NCBI GenBank assembly: GCA_030762935.1
Contig: CM060893.1
Location: 15,506,897-15,570,896, forward strand
DNA: 64,000 bases
Direction: 5' to 3'
DNA from: Hymenopus coronatus
Lineage: Eukaryota > Arthropoda > Insecta > Mantodea > Hymenopodidae
The notes below the pieces were generated by a model that was given only the letters and a program-made list of their open reading frames with translations, was not told where the DNA came from and made no database searches. Shown piece after piece: positions 11,601-25,500 of the stretch (within the stretch, counting starts at the first letter, position 1; each line of letters starts with the position of its first letter). Made by a program: the position numbers and the translations under genes.

Positions 11601-14600
11601 TTTAGCTAGTATATTCAATTTCCTTTCTACTTCTAAGGAGGTAAGTAATAACATCAGTTTTGCTATGTTTATCTTCAAAAGCATGAAGTAGATAAAATAA
11701 ATCTGTAAGAATGGTTTGTAACAGAATGGATAGAGAAAGTCATGTAAATTGAACACATCAGAGTTTTAGATTTTGATCATATGCCGATTGCATATTATTG
11801 ATGCAGAAATAGAGGTGTGAAGTAACAACGAATAAGTACCTGTCTCATCACATGTGATCCTGGAACTGGGATTTCATTGAGAGGAATAGTGGACAAATAT
11901 TCTTCCCTTGAAAGCTTTTTGACTCTTGCCAAAAACCCATATTTCATCCATATTACTGTCATACCATTTTTGAAGTCGAGAGGAAGTAGAGCCATGCTGG
12001 TCACAAATATGTTTTTGTGTGCTCCACTATTTTCTGCATTACATTTATAATAAAAAAAGACAATCTCAGACACGTAAATCATGCTGAAGTTCCAGCTGCA
12101 ATTCCTGTAACACTAACCTCAAATGGATGGATCTGTGTCAACTTTCCAGCAAAACAAAGGAATTTGTTCCCATGGCATTTTACACAAATGCGATGGACCC
12201 AGTAGCGCTATTTCTTGTTGACTTTCATATCCACTAGAAGGAAAATTAAACTCTTTTCCTGACTACAAAGTTGTAAAAGTATGAAGTTCCTGGTCAGAAA
12301 GCATAGTCCTGCATGGAAAGATGTCATCTTAGCTCAATTGGCAATGGTGTGCTGTAGCTCCCTGCAGTTACATGTGATTTGGTGCAGAATTTACAGTACT
12401 GCACTTCAAGGCAAGGAGTTAGGAAGTTATGGGCATTATAAAAATGCTGTGACATGCAATCTCAAACAAGAAGCAGCAAAATATTATGATAAAGTTAACT
12501 CAAACTTACTTGTGAAAGAGTTATAGGTTTATTAGGATACATGAATTAGATAAAAGGGTTTAGAGCACTCAAGAAGTCCATACTTGGATGTACGTAACCA
12601 TGGGAATCATTTACTCCTAAAGTAACATGGAGAGCTCAACTATACTCTTTTTTCTACCACTATGGGGGTAAGAGGTCCATTACTCCTAGGGTATTGCTTT
12701 GTTTGTGCAAATTACTTGAAGTGATCATGGATAAGGTTATTTGCTTTGGAAAAGAGGGATAAACTTTAGCAAAAAGGATAAAAGTTTGTTGGTAGAGATA
12801 ATCAAAATCCTTTGAACAATATAGAGTGTAAAAAACATGATGTAAAGATTCAAAGGGAAATATCTGAAAAATCCTGACTGACAGGTTTTCTGCTTCAAGT
12901 GATGGAAAATGTACTGAAGATCAACTTAAAATTCTTTGGAGGCAATGTTTCCTAATCTTCACATTTCCATCGCAGATCACTTGCATGTTGATGCAGAAAT
13001 ACTCTCTATGATTTCAGAAAAGTTTGCTATTTTTATCAGATGGGCAGAAAATAGAAATATTTGTAGAGTCAAATGCATCCACAATTTTGTGTAGCAAATT
13101 TTAAAAACAAAACAGTGTATAAATCCACATAGACTATTTGTCACTGTATTGTTTTAATGTATTTACTATTTTAGCACATTTGCTGAAAATAATGGCAGCA
13201 ATTGATTGGTGAAGTTTATAGTATTGCCTGAAACTATCTGAAATGTTCTGTTCCAGTATGAAATACTTGTAGGGTGCATAACAATTGTGGTTTGGGTGAT
13301 ACAGCTGAATTCCAGTCTGAGTTTCATGGTAAATGTTCTCCAAGAGTTCAAAATGAATGTAAGAGAGTCTTTCTTAATGCCAAAACAATCCTAAACTCTT
13401 TATAAGTATCACATAGATCTTGCCTATCCCATATTATATGTACTGTTGCATTCATTTTACCTTTCCTGCATTATACATGCTATCACGTGGCTTTCTTTGT
13501 TGAGATCAATGTTAATTACAACTAATATCATAAGATAACTGATAAATTCTTGAGTGGAGCATGAGAATTTATCTGGGAAAGTCAGGCCATCGAATGATAT
13601 AAATAAAATATGATTAAATACTGTATCACAAATGACAAGAAAATATTAAATTCTATACAAAGAAAAACTGATGTGTACCATTCACGTGACTTTCTCTATA
13701 TCCCTACAACAAATTATTCTTAAAAAGCTTATACTTCCATTTACTTGATGCTAATCAGAAAAAATTAGCAGAAATAATCTTATTACTTGCTTCCTTGTAA
13801 GTAGAAGCGAAATAAGGGACTACCATAGGTTAAAGTGATGGTCAAAAGTTGGTTGCTATGTCAATGAAGTTCCTTTGTTTATATGGATAGGAGTTGATAA
13901 GTTCCTGTATGAGAAAAGCATACATTTATCATAGCAGAAACGAAAAATAAGGAATGTCTCAAAAACGACAAACTCCACGAAAAAAATGTATATAACATAA
14001 ATTGTGTGTTTTAATGTGCTCTACATTTTTTGTGTAGTAAGTTTTTGTCCATCTCTTACGGTTTAGCAGTTATTCAAAATTCAGTAAAATTCATCAAGAA
14101 AAAACTACTCTTCAGAAGCTATTCCCAGAAAATTCAAGATATACATTTTATTTGTCAGGTAAATATCTTTAATATACGAAATTTTAATCAAAATCGTTAG
14201 AGCCATTTTTGAGAAAATCAAAATTTTTTAAAAAAGTTCCATGTAAAGGATAGTTGGGGGTGGGGGGATTTTTCTCAAAATCTTCGTGTCGCATCCCTGG
14301 AAGATACTAAACTTAAATACCAAGTTTGGTATTTTACCGACTTTTCCTTTTTGAGTTATCGTGTTCATGGACACACGGACCTTTTTGTGAAAATGCTTTT
14401 TTTGGATATTGGGGACCCTAAAACATGTATTTCCAGTCAAATCTCGGTATCGAATTTTTGGGTGGAGTGTACATAGTGCGTATAGAGAAAGTAATAATCT
14501 GGCCATACTGACTAAACAAAAGATTGATCAAGTAGTAAATTGTGTACGGTAAATTAACACCTCTATATATGAAATAGTTGAAGTAATTCATGAATATGTC

Positions 14601-17600
14601 AATAAATCTTCCTATAATTATGATAATGATGGTACTTCACTCCACAGGTGAGTTACTTCTACCAAATTCTAAGAATATATTCTAATCTATATTTGCAGTC
14701 TTTATTTCCATAGTGACACACTGCATAATAGTACCCTCAAACATTGAGCTCGTTATAATTTGCTTTGGTAGTATACTAAAGAAGTAAAATACTTCAGAAC
14801 TAGTTTAGACTCTCGTGAGCAAGTCACAGATTTGTAATTTAGATTTGATTAGTAATTTACTGTAGAAGTAGATTAAACTCCAGGTTGGTGCACGCCAACA
14901 AAGAGTTTGTTGGTATGCACCAAAGAATTGTTTTTGAGACAGCAAAAGGCAAAGGTGCTAGTTGCTTATAAGTCAGTCTTTGTGTTAGCCACTGTGCACT
15001 CTTGACATACTTATCTCCACCTCCCACTGTCTCAAAAGGTTGACCAAACAATAATATGTTAAATGCAATGAACACACCTGAAATTTAACAGGCATTTAAC
15101 TGCTGTCTTGTTTTTACTTTACATACTAGAACTGTAAATGTCATTCAGAAGAATAAATTAATTACCAAGAGTAATGAACAGTTTATACGTTATAGTAATA
15201 TTAATATTCATAATTTTAAGACTCATTAGATTTTATTAAGGTAATTAGGTGTATTAAGGATGCTGTCCAAAGTCGCTAGCCTTAAGCCCTCAAAATGTTA
15301 CATTCGTCACCTTCTAGTTATATGAAAGTGACTCCGTGTTATATTTTCTTAAGGGGTAGTCAGTCCTATTGTCTAACAACATGGGATACAAAAATTAGAG
15401 TGAAAAAGTGTCACAACAGGAAAATCACATCCATAAAGACTTGTGACGAGTGATACTAACGAATAAAGATGCAATGAAAGAGTTACATAAAGCACCCCAT
15501 GCCATGTAATGCAGTAATTATTCACCAGTAGAACAAAAGGGCTTTATGTATGAAATTTTGTATAAATAGTATGGAAATGAGTAGAGCTGAAAGTTTAAAA
15601 ACCGTCCTGCTGAAATTCAAAATTCAGTTCATCTTGAAATGTAACTTGCCAGTATGTACTGTGCCATGTAAAATACCAGAAATATTTGGCAAGTTTAATT
15701 ATTGCTACATTTAGAAAGTTATGACAAGCTTTTGTTACAGCGTAATTGAGAAGTTATAACATTATAAAAAATAAAATGTAGAAAAAGTTGCCAGATATAA
15801 CACGATCGTTGAGCTTCCATTAAAATCACGAAGAGTGAAGCCTGAAAATAAATTCAGTGTTTACAATAAAGTAACCTGAAGGCTCGTCATTTCTCTCTCG
15901 GACCTTGTCCATCAACACAACATCACCAAGATACACCTTTACTGGAGAATACAAATGCTTGCTAGGCGTTGAACTCTTTTATCTATTGAACTATTGCCGA
16001 GGCAGAGTAAAATAGTAAATGCCATAAAGGCAAGAGTATCCTGGCTTCAAGATGGTCTACAACATGCATATGGGACAAGGAACGGCCTTAATATTCCTAA
16101 AAAGACAAAGGCAAACTTCTACATTGCATGTACCATACTTATCCGAAAACAAGACAATATTTTTTCTAACATATTAATGTTCAGAACATTTCATGCATTT
16201 GCAATATATTTTTCCAAATACCATTTCAAAATTTGCGGGTATGGCAATGGTGAAGCCTCAGGGAAATAGTACAAATTACTGATAAGGTCATGAGGTATGT
16301 GGCAGATTTTGTGCATTTTGCGCCAAAAATTAGCTGTTAGTGGGCCTATGAGCATTCTCATTGGAAAATAATCTTACAGACTAAAATAAAATTAGAGGAT
16401 TTCCTTTCACATAGGTAGTTGCATGTAGTGTTGGTTGGTAGCCAATGGTCAAGCAGAAAGAAAGAGGTTAGCTGCACTTTTCCTCTGCCTCATATACCAG
16501 TATATTTCCGGTTTTTCCTTTGCCTCTTAGTGCCACCCATAATGTGAAATAAAGTGCAAGTTGGAATTGGGTAAAACATTTTCCAATATGTTGTCTTAAT
16601 AGAAAATAGCATCTATAATCGTTATAGCTATGCTCTCCCCACTGCAGCTGTTGCTACGTTCTACCATTGCACACATTCCATACATGTCCATACTCCCTTC
16701 TCCTTCTCTCTTGCTCAAAACATGAATTTATGCACAAATTCGAATTTGGTAAAACATTTTACGATATATTAAGTATGTTATCATAGTTGAAAATCATAAT
16801 CAACGTTACAGTTAAGCTGCTGCTGCTGCCACCAGACATACCGGTACATTTCCATTCTCCCTTCTCTGTTTCTCTCCCACTTGCAGTGTGAATTTCTGCA
16901 CATATTCAAATTAGGTATAAAAAAATGTATAATATTTTATATTAAATATGTTGTCTAAATAAAAAATCATATTCACCATTGTTGTTAAAGCTATGCTGCT
17001 GCCACTGCCACCATCATGTTGTACCATTGCACCAATACTGTACATTTCTGTACTCCCCTCCCCATCAACCACTCAAAATATGAACATCCGCACAGATTCA
17101 AATTAAGCACAAAAAAATAAAGGACTTAATCAGCTTAAGTGTCCATTAGTTTGTTAAAATATATGGCAAATTTTTAGATTTCATTTAAATATTAAGTTAA
17201 TCTTCTTTTTATATATGTGATATGGTAAATTCCAAAAGCAAGTTCTGAAAAATAGGGGTCCTCTTGCATTCACGGTCGTCTTGTATTTAGATAAATATGG
17301 CATTTTTCTCACAAAATTTCTTTATAAACTAAACATTTCTTTCCTAGACTGTAATCTAATGCACTCCAAGTTCTGCTTCAAAACTTATACATCTGAGCTA
17401 AACTAATGCACATTTCATGCTACAGAACAAAAATGACAATCAGTATCTTTACCTTTAAATCCTTATTGTGCCAAAGTGAATATATGATCTGAAGGCTTCT
17501 CTGTCTATTTGTAAGTACAGCCATCATAGAGTCGTGTCCCCTCATAACTGATGACAAAACTTCTGCTTCTGACATGTCTGGGAATGTTTGCTGATAACCA

Positions 17601-19520
17601 AATGTGTGTGAATAGCTCCTCTGAAAGTAATCAACATATAAAAACTTAATGCAAGATATGGGCTACTTTAGAAACAGTAGTTCAACATATTATAAATATT
17701 AATTGATTTAGTCTACATTAAACTCATGTGTGCGTATTCACAAGATATATATGTTTGCATATGTTCATTTGTCATTTAACCTTTTTAGTGCCAGCCCAAA
17801 TAACAAAACAATGTCTGAAAAGTGCCAAGCAATTTTAAAGCAGAATGAAGGATTTTAAATTATTAGTAATGAAATAAGTACCAAATGACATCGAGAGCTG
17901 AATCTTTTTTTTTTTATTTTTAGTAAACCCATTTGTCTAATTTATAATATGTATTATATGCATGAGAAGCCTCTTCAATATTTTTAAAAAGTTAAAAACA
18001 AAAAAAATTCTTGAAAATAAAATAAAAAAAAACCCAAGCGTGCGCGTGTGCACACTCACACACACACAAAAGATTATACAACTAATAATGAAAATGGCAT
18101 AAGCAATAGGATACAAATGTAACTGAGTACTGTACAATTTAACACCTGCATTGTTATGTTGCTGCACATTGTATACATCGTCTGGTTACACCTCCGTAAA
18201 TCCATTTTGATAAGTATATTAATTATTGTATGTGTATGATGCCAGTTGTTATCAAATGCACTTTCATCTCGAAGGTATAATATATATCCTCCTCCCTTAC
18301 ATCGATGTCAGAAATGCTTTCATCAAGGTCTAAAAATTCAAAATCACTCATATTTTCCTCTTCTTTTATTTCCTCTTCAGTTCGTAGCCTTTTGCTAAAT
18401 GATGCCATTTATCAATCAACATAAACATCGGCTAGAGATATTAAATTTGGAGCTAATTTAGCGCCTTGGAGTGTAACGATGCTCCAGAAAACCTTTCTCT
18501 TTGGTAATGATGTAGAAAGTACACTGGAAAGAGGTAAAACGTATGAAAATGGCATCACAATTAAATTGCGATTGGCAATTCTTGCAGAATTTTTGGATCA
18601 CGATTAGATCATAATTGGCACTAAAAGGGATGAGGGAAGAATAAATGCAGAAATTGCCAAAAATGAAATGTTTAGTTTTTGTACATTCTTATAATTTGAA
18701 ATTTCCTCTTTAATTTTATATACGAGGTTTGGGGCAAAAGTAATTGCAACTATTTTTTTTCTTGCAGATGTGTGAGTTCATCACAAAATACTATTTGTCA
18801 TGTGAACGCTATGCAGGCATAGCATGTATTCACAACAACAGATGGCTCTGTGATTGCTGATTGTAGCATAAAGTGCTGTGAAATCAGTTGTGTGGCAAAC
18901 ATTGTGCGAGATGGAAATAACCCATGTTGAGCAGTGCACATATATCAAAATAGTTGTTCACTGAGGGAGAAATGGGAGAGAATGCCAGTGGATGCGTGAA
19001 AGCTCTTGGGAATAATGCTCTTCCATTCTGTACAGTGGTATAGTGCGTAGGAAAGTTTTGGCAAGGATGTGTGGCAACCAGTGATCAGCAATGCTTGGGA
19101 CAACCTGTCAAATGTGCAGACCAAAGTGGATTGTGCCATCATCAAGCAGCTACTGGGGGAAGACTGACAATGGACACTACTTGAGTGGCATATAGAAATG
19201 CACCATCCACAGGATATTGTGGACAGAGTTGCGAAAGCATATCGTGGTAGATACTTCATGTACTACTTGGTATTTAAGTTCAACATCTAAAGATGTAATC
19301 CCAAAGTCAAAAATACCATTTCCATGGAAAAATTATTAAAAATTTTAATTTTCTGAAAAATGGTTCTAACAGTTTAGATTAAAATACCATATGTTTAAGG
19401 CATTTTCAAAACAAGTTAAATTATATTTTGGATTTTATAGAAATAGCCTCTTAAGTCATCTTCATTCTAAATGACTTTTGTATAACTGGTAAACCATAAG
19501 AGAGAGACAAAATGTTACCA

Positions 19521-19556
<36 letters not shown>

Positions 19557-22500
19557 AACAACAACGACAACCACCCAACAACAACATAGGTCTTGATAAA
19601 GCATACAATTTATGTGAAATACATCTTTTTTGTTAAACAAATCTGAGATATTTCTTGTTATTGGTTTCAATTTTTAAAACACATTTTCTCAAATGGAAAG
19701 CTGTTATTCATTTTTTATTTTTCATTCCCTCTTGGCTATGCAAAGAAATGGAATTTAAAAACCACCACATAGCAACCAGCTCTTAAAAGATGTGGCTAAG
19801 GTTATTGCATTCCCTTGTGCTTAAAAGGAAATGTGCACTAAGACAATTTCTACATATCTTTATCTTAGCATGAAATAGAAAGAACAATAAGTGTTTATAA
19901 GAATAGCTTGTACTAGAGGGAGTAGAGAGGGTCAGGTGAATGGACACATCCAAGTTTTAAATATGGTATGGTGTATGCCATTTAGTATTGTGAATTCTGC
20001 ATTACTTCACAGAAAAAAATCTACTCCTATGCACTTTGGGGTAGAGAGCTAAACTTTAGCCATTCTTTTAGAGGAAGTTTAGCTCTACGAATGTGCTACG
20101 TTAAGCACTTTTTCTTGGGTACTCAACTCCCTAGTCTTCATTCAGTAGGTTTCACGCAATTTTGGAAGCAGAGCAAGGAAACTCCATTGAGACATGAAGT
20201 AAGCAATATAGCCTGACATATAATGGTTACAATACTAAGGTTTCATTCTGTCTGTAGAGCCCAGAGTTGACACAAATACACATGCCCTACATTTTGTTTA
20301 ATAATTCAGCTGGTGTGCAATAAATTAGATAACCTATTCACCATAATGGTTGATGGGCCTCAGAGAAAGAACTTTCTTTGGTTGGCAATACTGTGAAAAG
20401 ACAAGTAGGCCAGCTCTTGCTTCTTCCCATGGCCTTTGTTTCCCCATAAAACTAGTACTCAAGAAAAGCTGCATATATAGTATGGCAGCTTCTGTGAGCT
20501 AAAGCCATGTATTTGGTTTTTTCCTTTACAACTGTGAGAGTTTGTTTTCTCAAATTTTGCTTTGCACAGTGTTTTCTGTGAACAATATTTTCTGATCCAT
20601 TTTCTGAGAAACTATTGAAGATAAATAAATTAAACTTTGGGGTGATAACAATATCCAAGTGCTATTGTGGATTTACTTTGGCATTAATAAAAATCTCTGG
20701 TATTTGTTTTTTTTTTTTTAAATAATTGTTGATAAAATTTAATCAATAATTGTATAATAAAGAAAATAATCATATCTTTCCTCATAAATAAACTTATAAG
20801 AGTAATCAGTGAGCTTAGAAGTCATATATCTGTAATATAAAACTTTCAGCATGATATCTTAAATAGCTTTTAGTTATCAATTTAGCAGATTTAACATTCA
20901 CAGATAGGGGTTTTAATCTCCCCTTAAAAAAAAATTCCAAAAAGGTTCTCAAATAAGGTTATTCCCACACTCGAGTTTCATTTCACTGAAACACATATTT
21001 CATAAGTTATTTAGGTGGTGTAGGGCCTTTAAGTAATCCTGTATGGTTCAAAAAACAATGTACAAAAAATTGTAGAGCAGAAAGATAGTGTACTAAACTA
21101 AGCAATTTGAGGATAGGAAACTTTCTTACTGCGCTACATGCATCAACATTAAATCTGTCATGTTAGATTCTTTGATTTGAAACATGTTTGTGGTGTGTCA
21201 GATGTAAACACACTCGTGGACAGTACTAGTCACTTCTTCTATAGGTTTACAACTTCATCATCAGTCATGACACAGTGGGGAAACTTGCTCATTGTTTGTG
21301 TGTGTGCTCAATGGAGGAAGAAAGTACACAGTAGGGGAAATATTCTTTGATTTCGGGCATACCTGCACAAAGCAATATTTTTTCCTACATTATAAACTTT
21401 TAGGTGTGAATGGTCTGAAGACTATTGGAAGGTATTCTAATACTGAATGCTCATCTTGTTCAATATAATATGTGCAAGTAATGGCATGTGTGTTATACTT
21501 CACTTTGACTGGCAAATGAAGAAATTTCATAAAGAGATTATGTTCATGCTGTGCTCCTGTAAATGTATTACATTCATGATCCTTTGTTTCTGTACTCAAA
21601 ATGTTTATTTTAGTACTACCTTTCTTCTTTACAATGTTTTCACACTTTTATCACACTCTGTATATGTTAATGCACTAATTGCTCTCCTAGCTGTCATAAA
21701 GTGTTAAACAAGAGAGTAATTTTTGGATATTTCATCAACGGTGAAAACCTGGGTATCTATTTGTTGCAACCAATGGTCAAATGGATGTAGGATTTTACGG
21801 TGATGGTAACTTACAGGCAGGAAATCATCCAGATCCAGGCCTGAAGGCTTGTCGGAAGACATTGGAATGATATCATCATTATCCTTATCTTCTTTACTGC
21901 TGCCCAGTATAATGGGACAGTTTTCAGGCCTCCTCACTGGAGAAAGACTGATTTCAATTGATGGTGCAGGAGAAGAAGATTTTTGGGCAGGAACTCTAGT
22001 AGCAGGGGGCAAAGGCTTCTCTGCTGGAGCTGCAGATGGCTCTATTCTCGCATTTTCTGCTATGTTGCGACTCAAAGAGTGTGATCTTGTGTGGGAAGAG
22101 TTAGGACGGTTCAATGCTGGCTCTGATGGGCTATGGCGCATGTTACTCAATCTGAAACACATTTATACATACAAAATAGTTACATCTCTTGCCTAGTATA
22201 TGGATTCCTAGCAATGCCAGATGTCTGTTTATACTATGTCAAAGAATCGTCTATCTTTCTGGCTTCTCTAAATTTTTATTTTAAAGAAGTTACCAAATCT
22301 TCACATTAATTATGGGGTAAACTCTCAAAACAGAAAAGCTTTGATATAAAATGATACTCACTTGACAGGGAAATCCACTTCAGGAAAGGAAGGGTTGGGT
22401 TCCTTGTGTGAACTGAGCCTCCGGACATTATGTTTTGCTCGGGGAGAACTCGCTGCTTGAGGTGGGGGTTGGTCACTAATGAGTTCTGCAGGAGGAGATG

Positions 22501-25500
22501 ATGCTGGTACAGGCCTCACTGTGACGTTTGGAGGTAGTTGCTGGTGGAATTGTGTTGGTTCCTTAGTCTCAAGGCTATTCATGCCCATAGAGCCCAATGG
22601 CGATTCCAACTCTGATGATGTAGGTTGCAGCACTTGTGGTATACTAGGATCTGAAAGAAGAAGGCGAAGTCAGAAAAATCTGCTGAAGAAAACATTTTCT
22701 TTTCTTCTTTCTTTCTTCTTTAGAGGCCCCGTTAAATTACTACTTTTAGCACTGGTTACCATACTTACTTAGTCATTCAAGTTTAAGTCTGGGCAAAATA
22801 ACTAATGCTTGCCAGAAGTCTTCAACAATTCTTTACCATTACCACTTTGTATTTTCATAATTTCATTACATTAATGGATATTAGCAGAGCTTAACAGCAG
22901 GTATACAAAAATACTAACAAATTTGCATTTTTTGTTTTTGGGTTTAAATTGTTCCTTTGTGTATAAGTGTCATGATACAAATCATTTCAAGCTATTCTAC
23001 CACTTAGACATCTCATTTGACAGCCATTTTAAAGTTGTTTATTAGTATATAACAAGCTGTTCCAGCTTGGTTGTGCATTACTTATAGGGGATATGTATGG
23101 AATATGCACTTTTGAGGGAAAACTGCTCTCAGGACTGAATGAAATTAAAACAAGTACCAACCCTTGTGTTATAACTGTGAGGTATTGACTGCTATGCTCC
23201 CAACTCCAGCCTGGCTCAAAGGTTTGTTGTTCAGTACATAAGGCTGACTAAGACAAGTAGAGTTGGAACAGCCTCATAGGTTAGTTCCAACTTTAGAATT
23301 CTTTATTTGGATCTTTGTTATTTGCATTACACAAGAACCTTGTTCATATGACCATTTTTAATTCATATTTATGGTATATCCAGATTTATTTTTTGTTTAC
23401 TTTCTTACCAACAAAATATATATGTCCTTTGAAAAGTAGATAGGAATGTAATGTTGGCACTGCAAGTAGCATTAAAAAGTTAGGACTTGTCATGCCATGC
23501 CCACTTTTTCTGCTTGCTTGATTATCAGCTTTGATTCCTTGATTTTCTACATTTCTAACAGCCAAACATAGTTATAAATACTTAGAAGGTATATTTCTTT
23601 AGTTTCTAACCAGGAAGAAGAAGCTGACTACAGTTATGGTGGATTTTAGGCAGTATTTAAGTATGTAGATCACTCCCTAAATAAAACAATCAAACAAAAT
23701 GTTCTTTTCTCGTTTTCTCAGTTTTATAATTTTTCACACTTATGTAACTTTTTCTTGGAAACTATTTGAAATATTGTAATGAAATTTTGTACACACATAT
23801 TTCAGTCCACAATGAGTATTTTGGCGCAGCTAGATTCTATAGGTATTGTACCATGAAATACATAATAATTTGAAATAAAAAAGTTCACATACCTTGAAAA
23901 AGACTTTAAAAGCATTGAAGGAAGATAGAGAAAAAACTGTTGTGCCAAAATATAGCATAATTCTAATAATTTATGCACACTTGTTTTCAAGCAACTTCAC
24001 TAAAGGTATACTAAGAAAAAGGTACATAATTTTTTTGATATTTTTAAAATTCCAATGTAGTGTAATTTCTTTATTTGTTGACAAAATTACTTATAAAATA
24101 GCACAGTCATAGAAGATATCAAGACAATTAACTGTGCAAAATTTCATTGCTTTAGGACAAAAACTATGGCCATGGTAGAATTTTTGTTGTGTTGAGGCAT
24201 TTCTGCCTATGTCTCCCCTTAAAGCTATTCATAAGTGCCATTGCTAGGGTCAGTATTACAGGTCAACAATATTAAAGATGAAATTATGTTTCATTAGCTT
24301 TAATGATAATCTTGATAATGATTATATGACTTATTGGAACAGCCTTAAATTTTCTCTTCTGCAATTGCCCATATATTTTAACTATGGTACATCAACATTT
24401 GTATTAATAGTTTGTTTTTTCCCCCATATCTGGATTACTTCCAGTCCCACCTTGTCTACATATACAAGGTTCTTGTATACCTGAAGAAAAAATTTGTTTA
24501 ATATTCAGTATAATAAATGTTTGTACATGTTCTTAAAACCCTAATGTTACACTAAACATGACTCACTTCTACTAGAAAATTAAAAAATTAGTAATTATTT
24601 ATTTAACATCTTAATTTCGCTGTGTCTTTCAAAATGTATATTTATAGAAGTGCAAATCTTTAGTAATTTAAAAGTGCAGTAAAATAGGAATAAATATCTT
24701 AAAGGGACTGAAACATTTGAAAATAAATAAAATAAAGGTAAAAAGGGCATATCTACAAACTGTAAGAATTAGAAACAAGAAATTGCTCTGAAGTAACATA
24801 GCTGAGTATTTCAATAAGCTTTAAAAACACTACACTTCTAGTGTTATTAGTTGAAAAATATTATTAGGTATACTCTCCCTCCTTAAATTAAATTATAAGA
24901 GTTAACATTTTGTTAATACTTCTTGCTTTTTAAGGTTTAAATGTAAAACAGCTGTTGTGCGATAATAGTAGCTAAGCCCAACACAACATCCATACATACT
25001 AATCACCATTTATTTTACAGGGACCCAATTGTCCTTTACCAAAGCCTTGTTAGTACTGCCAGCAAATATTCCAGCCTAACCTCTGACATAGAAGTTCTGA
25101 CCAGTAATGTTAAATGCTTTAAGTAACTTAGCTATAGACTTGAGAACAGTTAGGATTTTTAGTTATAGCAGGGCTTATATTTAAAAAAAACTGTTTCTTC
25201 TTTTAAATATAGTTCTTAAATAGGTTAAATAAATTTACATTATATTAAATACATACACATTCTCTTGAAAATACATGTAGAAAGTGGAGGTACATAAGAA
25301 GCCACACATAAGATATAAGATTATTTCTCTGAAAAACTTCTTTGGCCACTCCATTTTTTCACCAATGGAGTGTAAACATTTGTTCAGTAACAACCAATGG
25401 GTTTGTAAGAATTTGTTTAGTATCAACCAATCATAATTCAGTGCTGCAACTTTTTCATTCCTTTACATTTTTAACTTACTAATCTAGAAATATTCTTAGG

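Noticed and set aside
11795..12526. Two opposite ORFs of 95 and 81 codons that might be a gene
   Set aside because: No domain is recognised, there is no katanin similarity and no coherent splice pattern. At most it is a decayed transposon.
21849..22196. 115-codon plus-strand ORF opposite KATNB1
   Set aside because: It is the antisense shadow of the Ser/Pro-rich linker exon. Codon bias in the exon explains its length.
22479..22772. 97-codon plus-strand ORF
   Set aside because: It is also an antisense shadow of the 22362-22650 exon that runs on into the intron.
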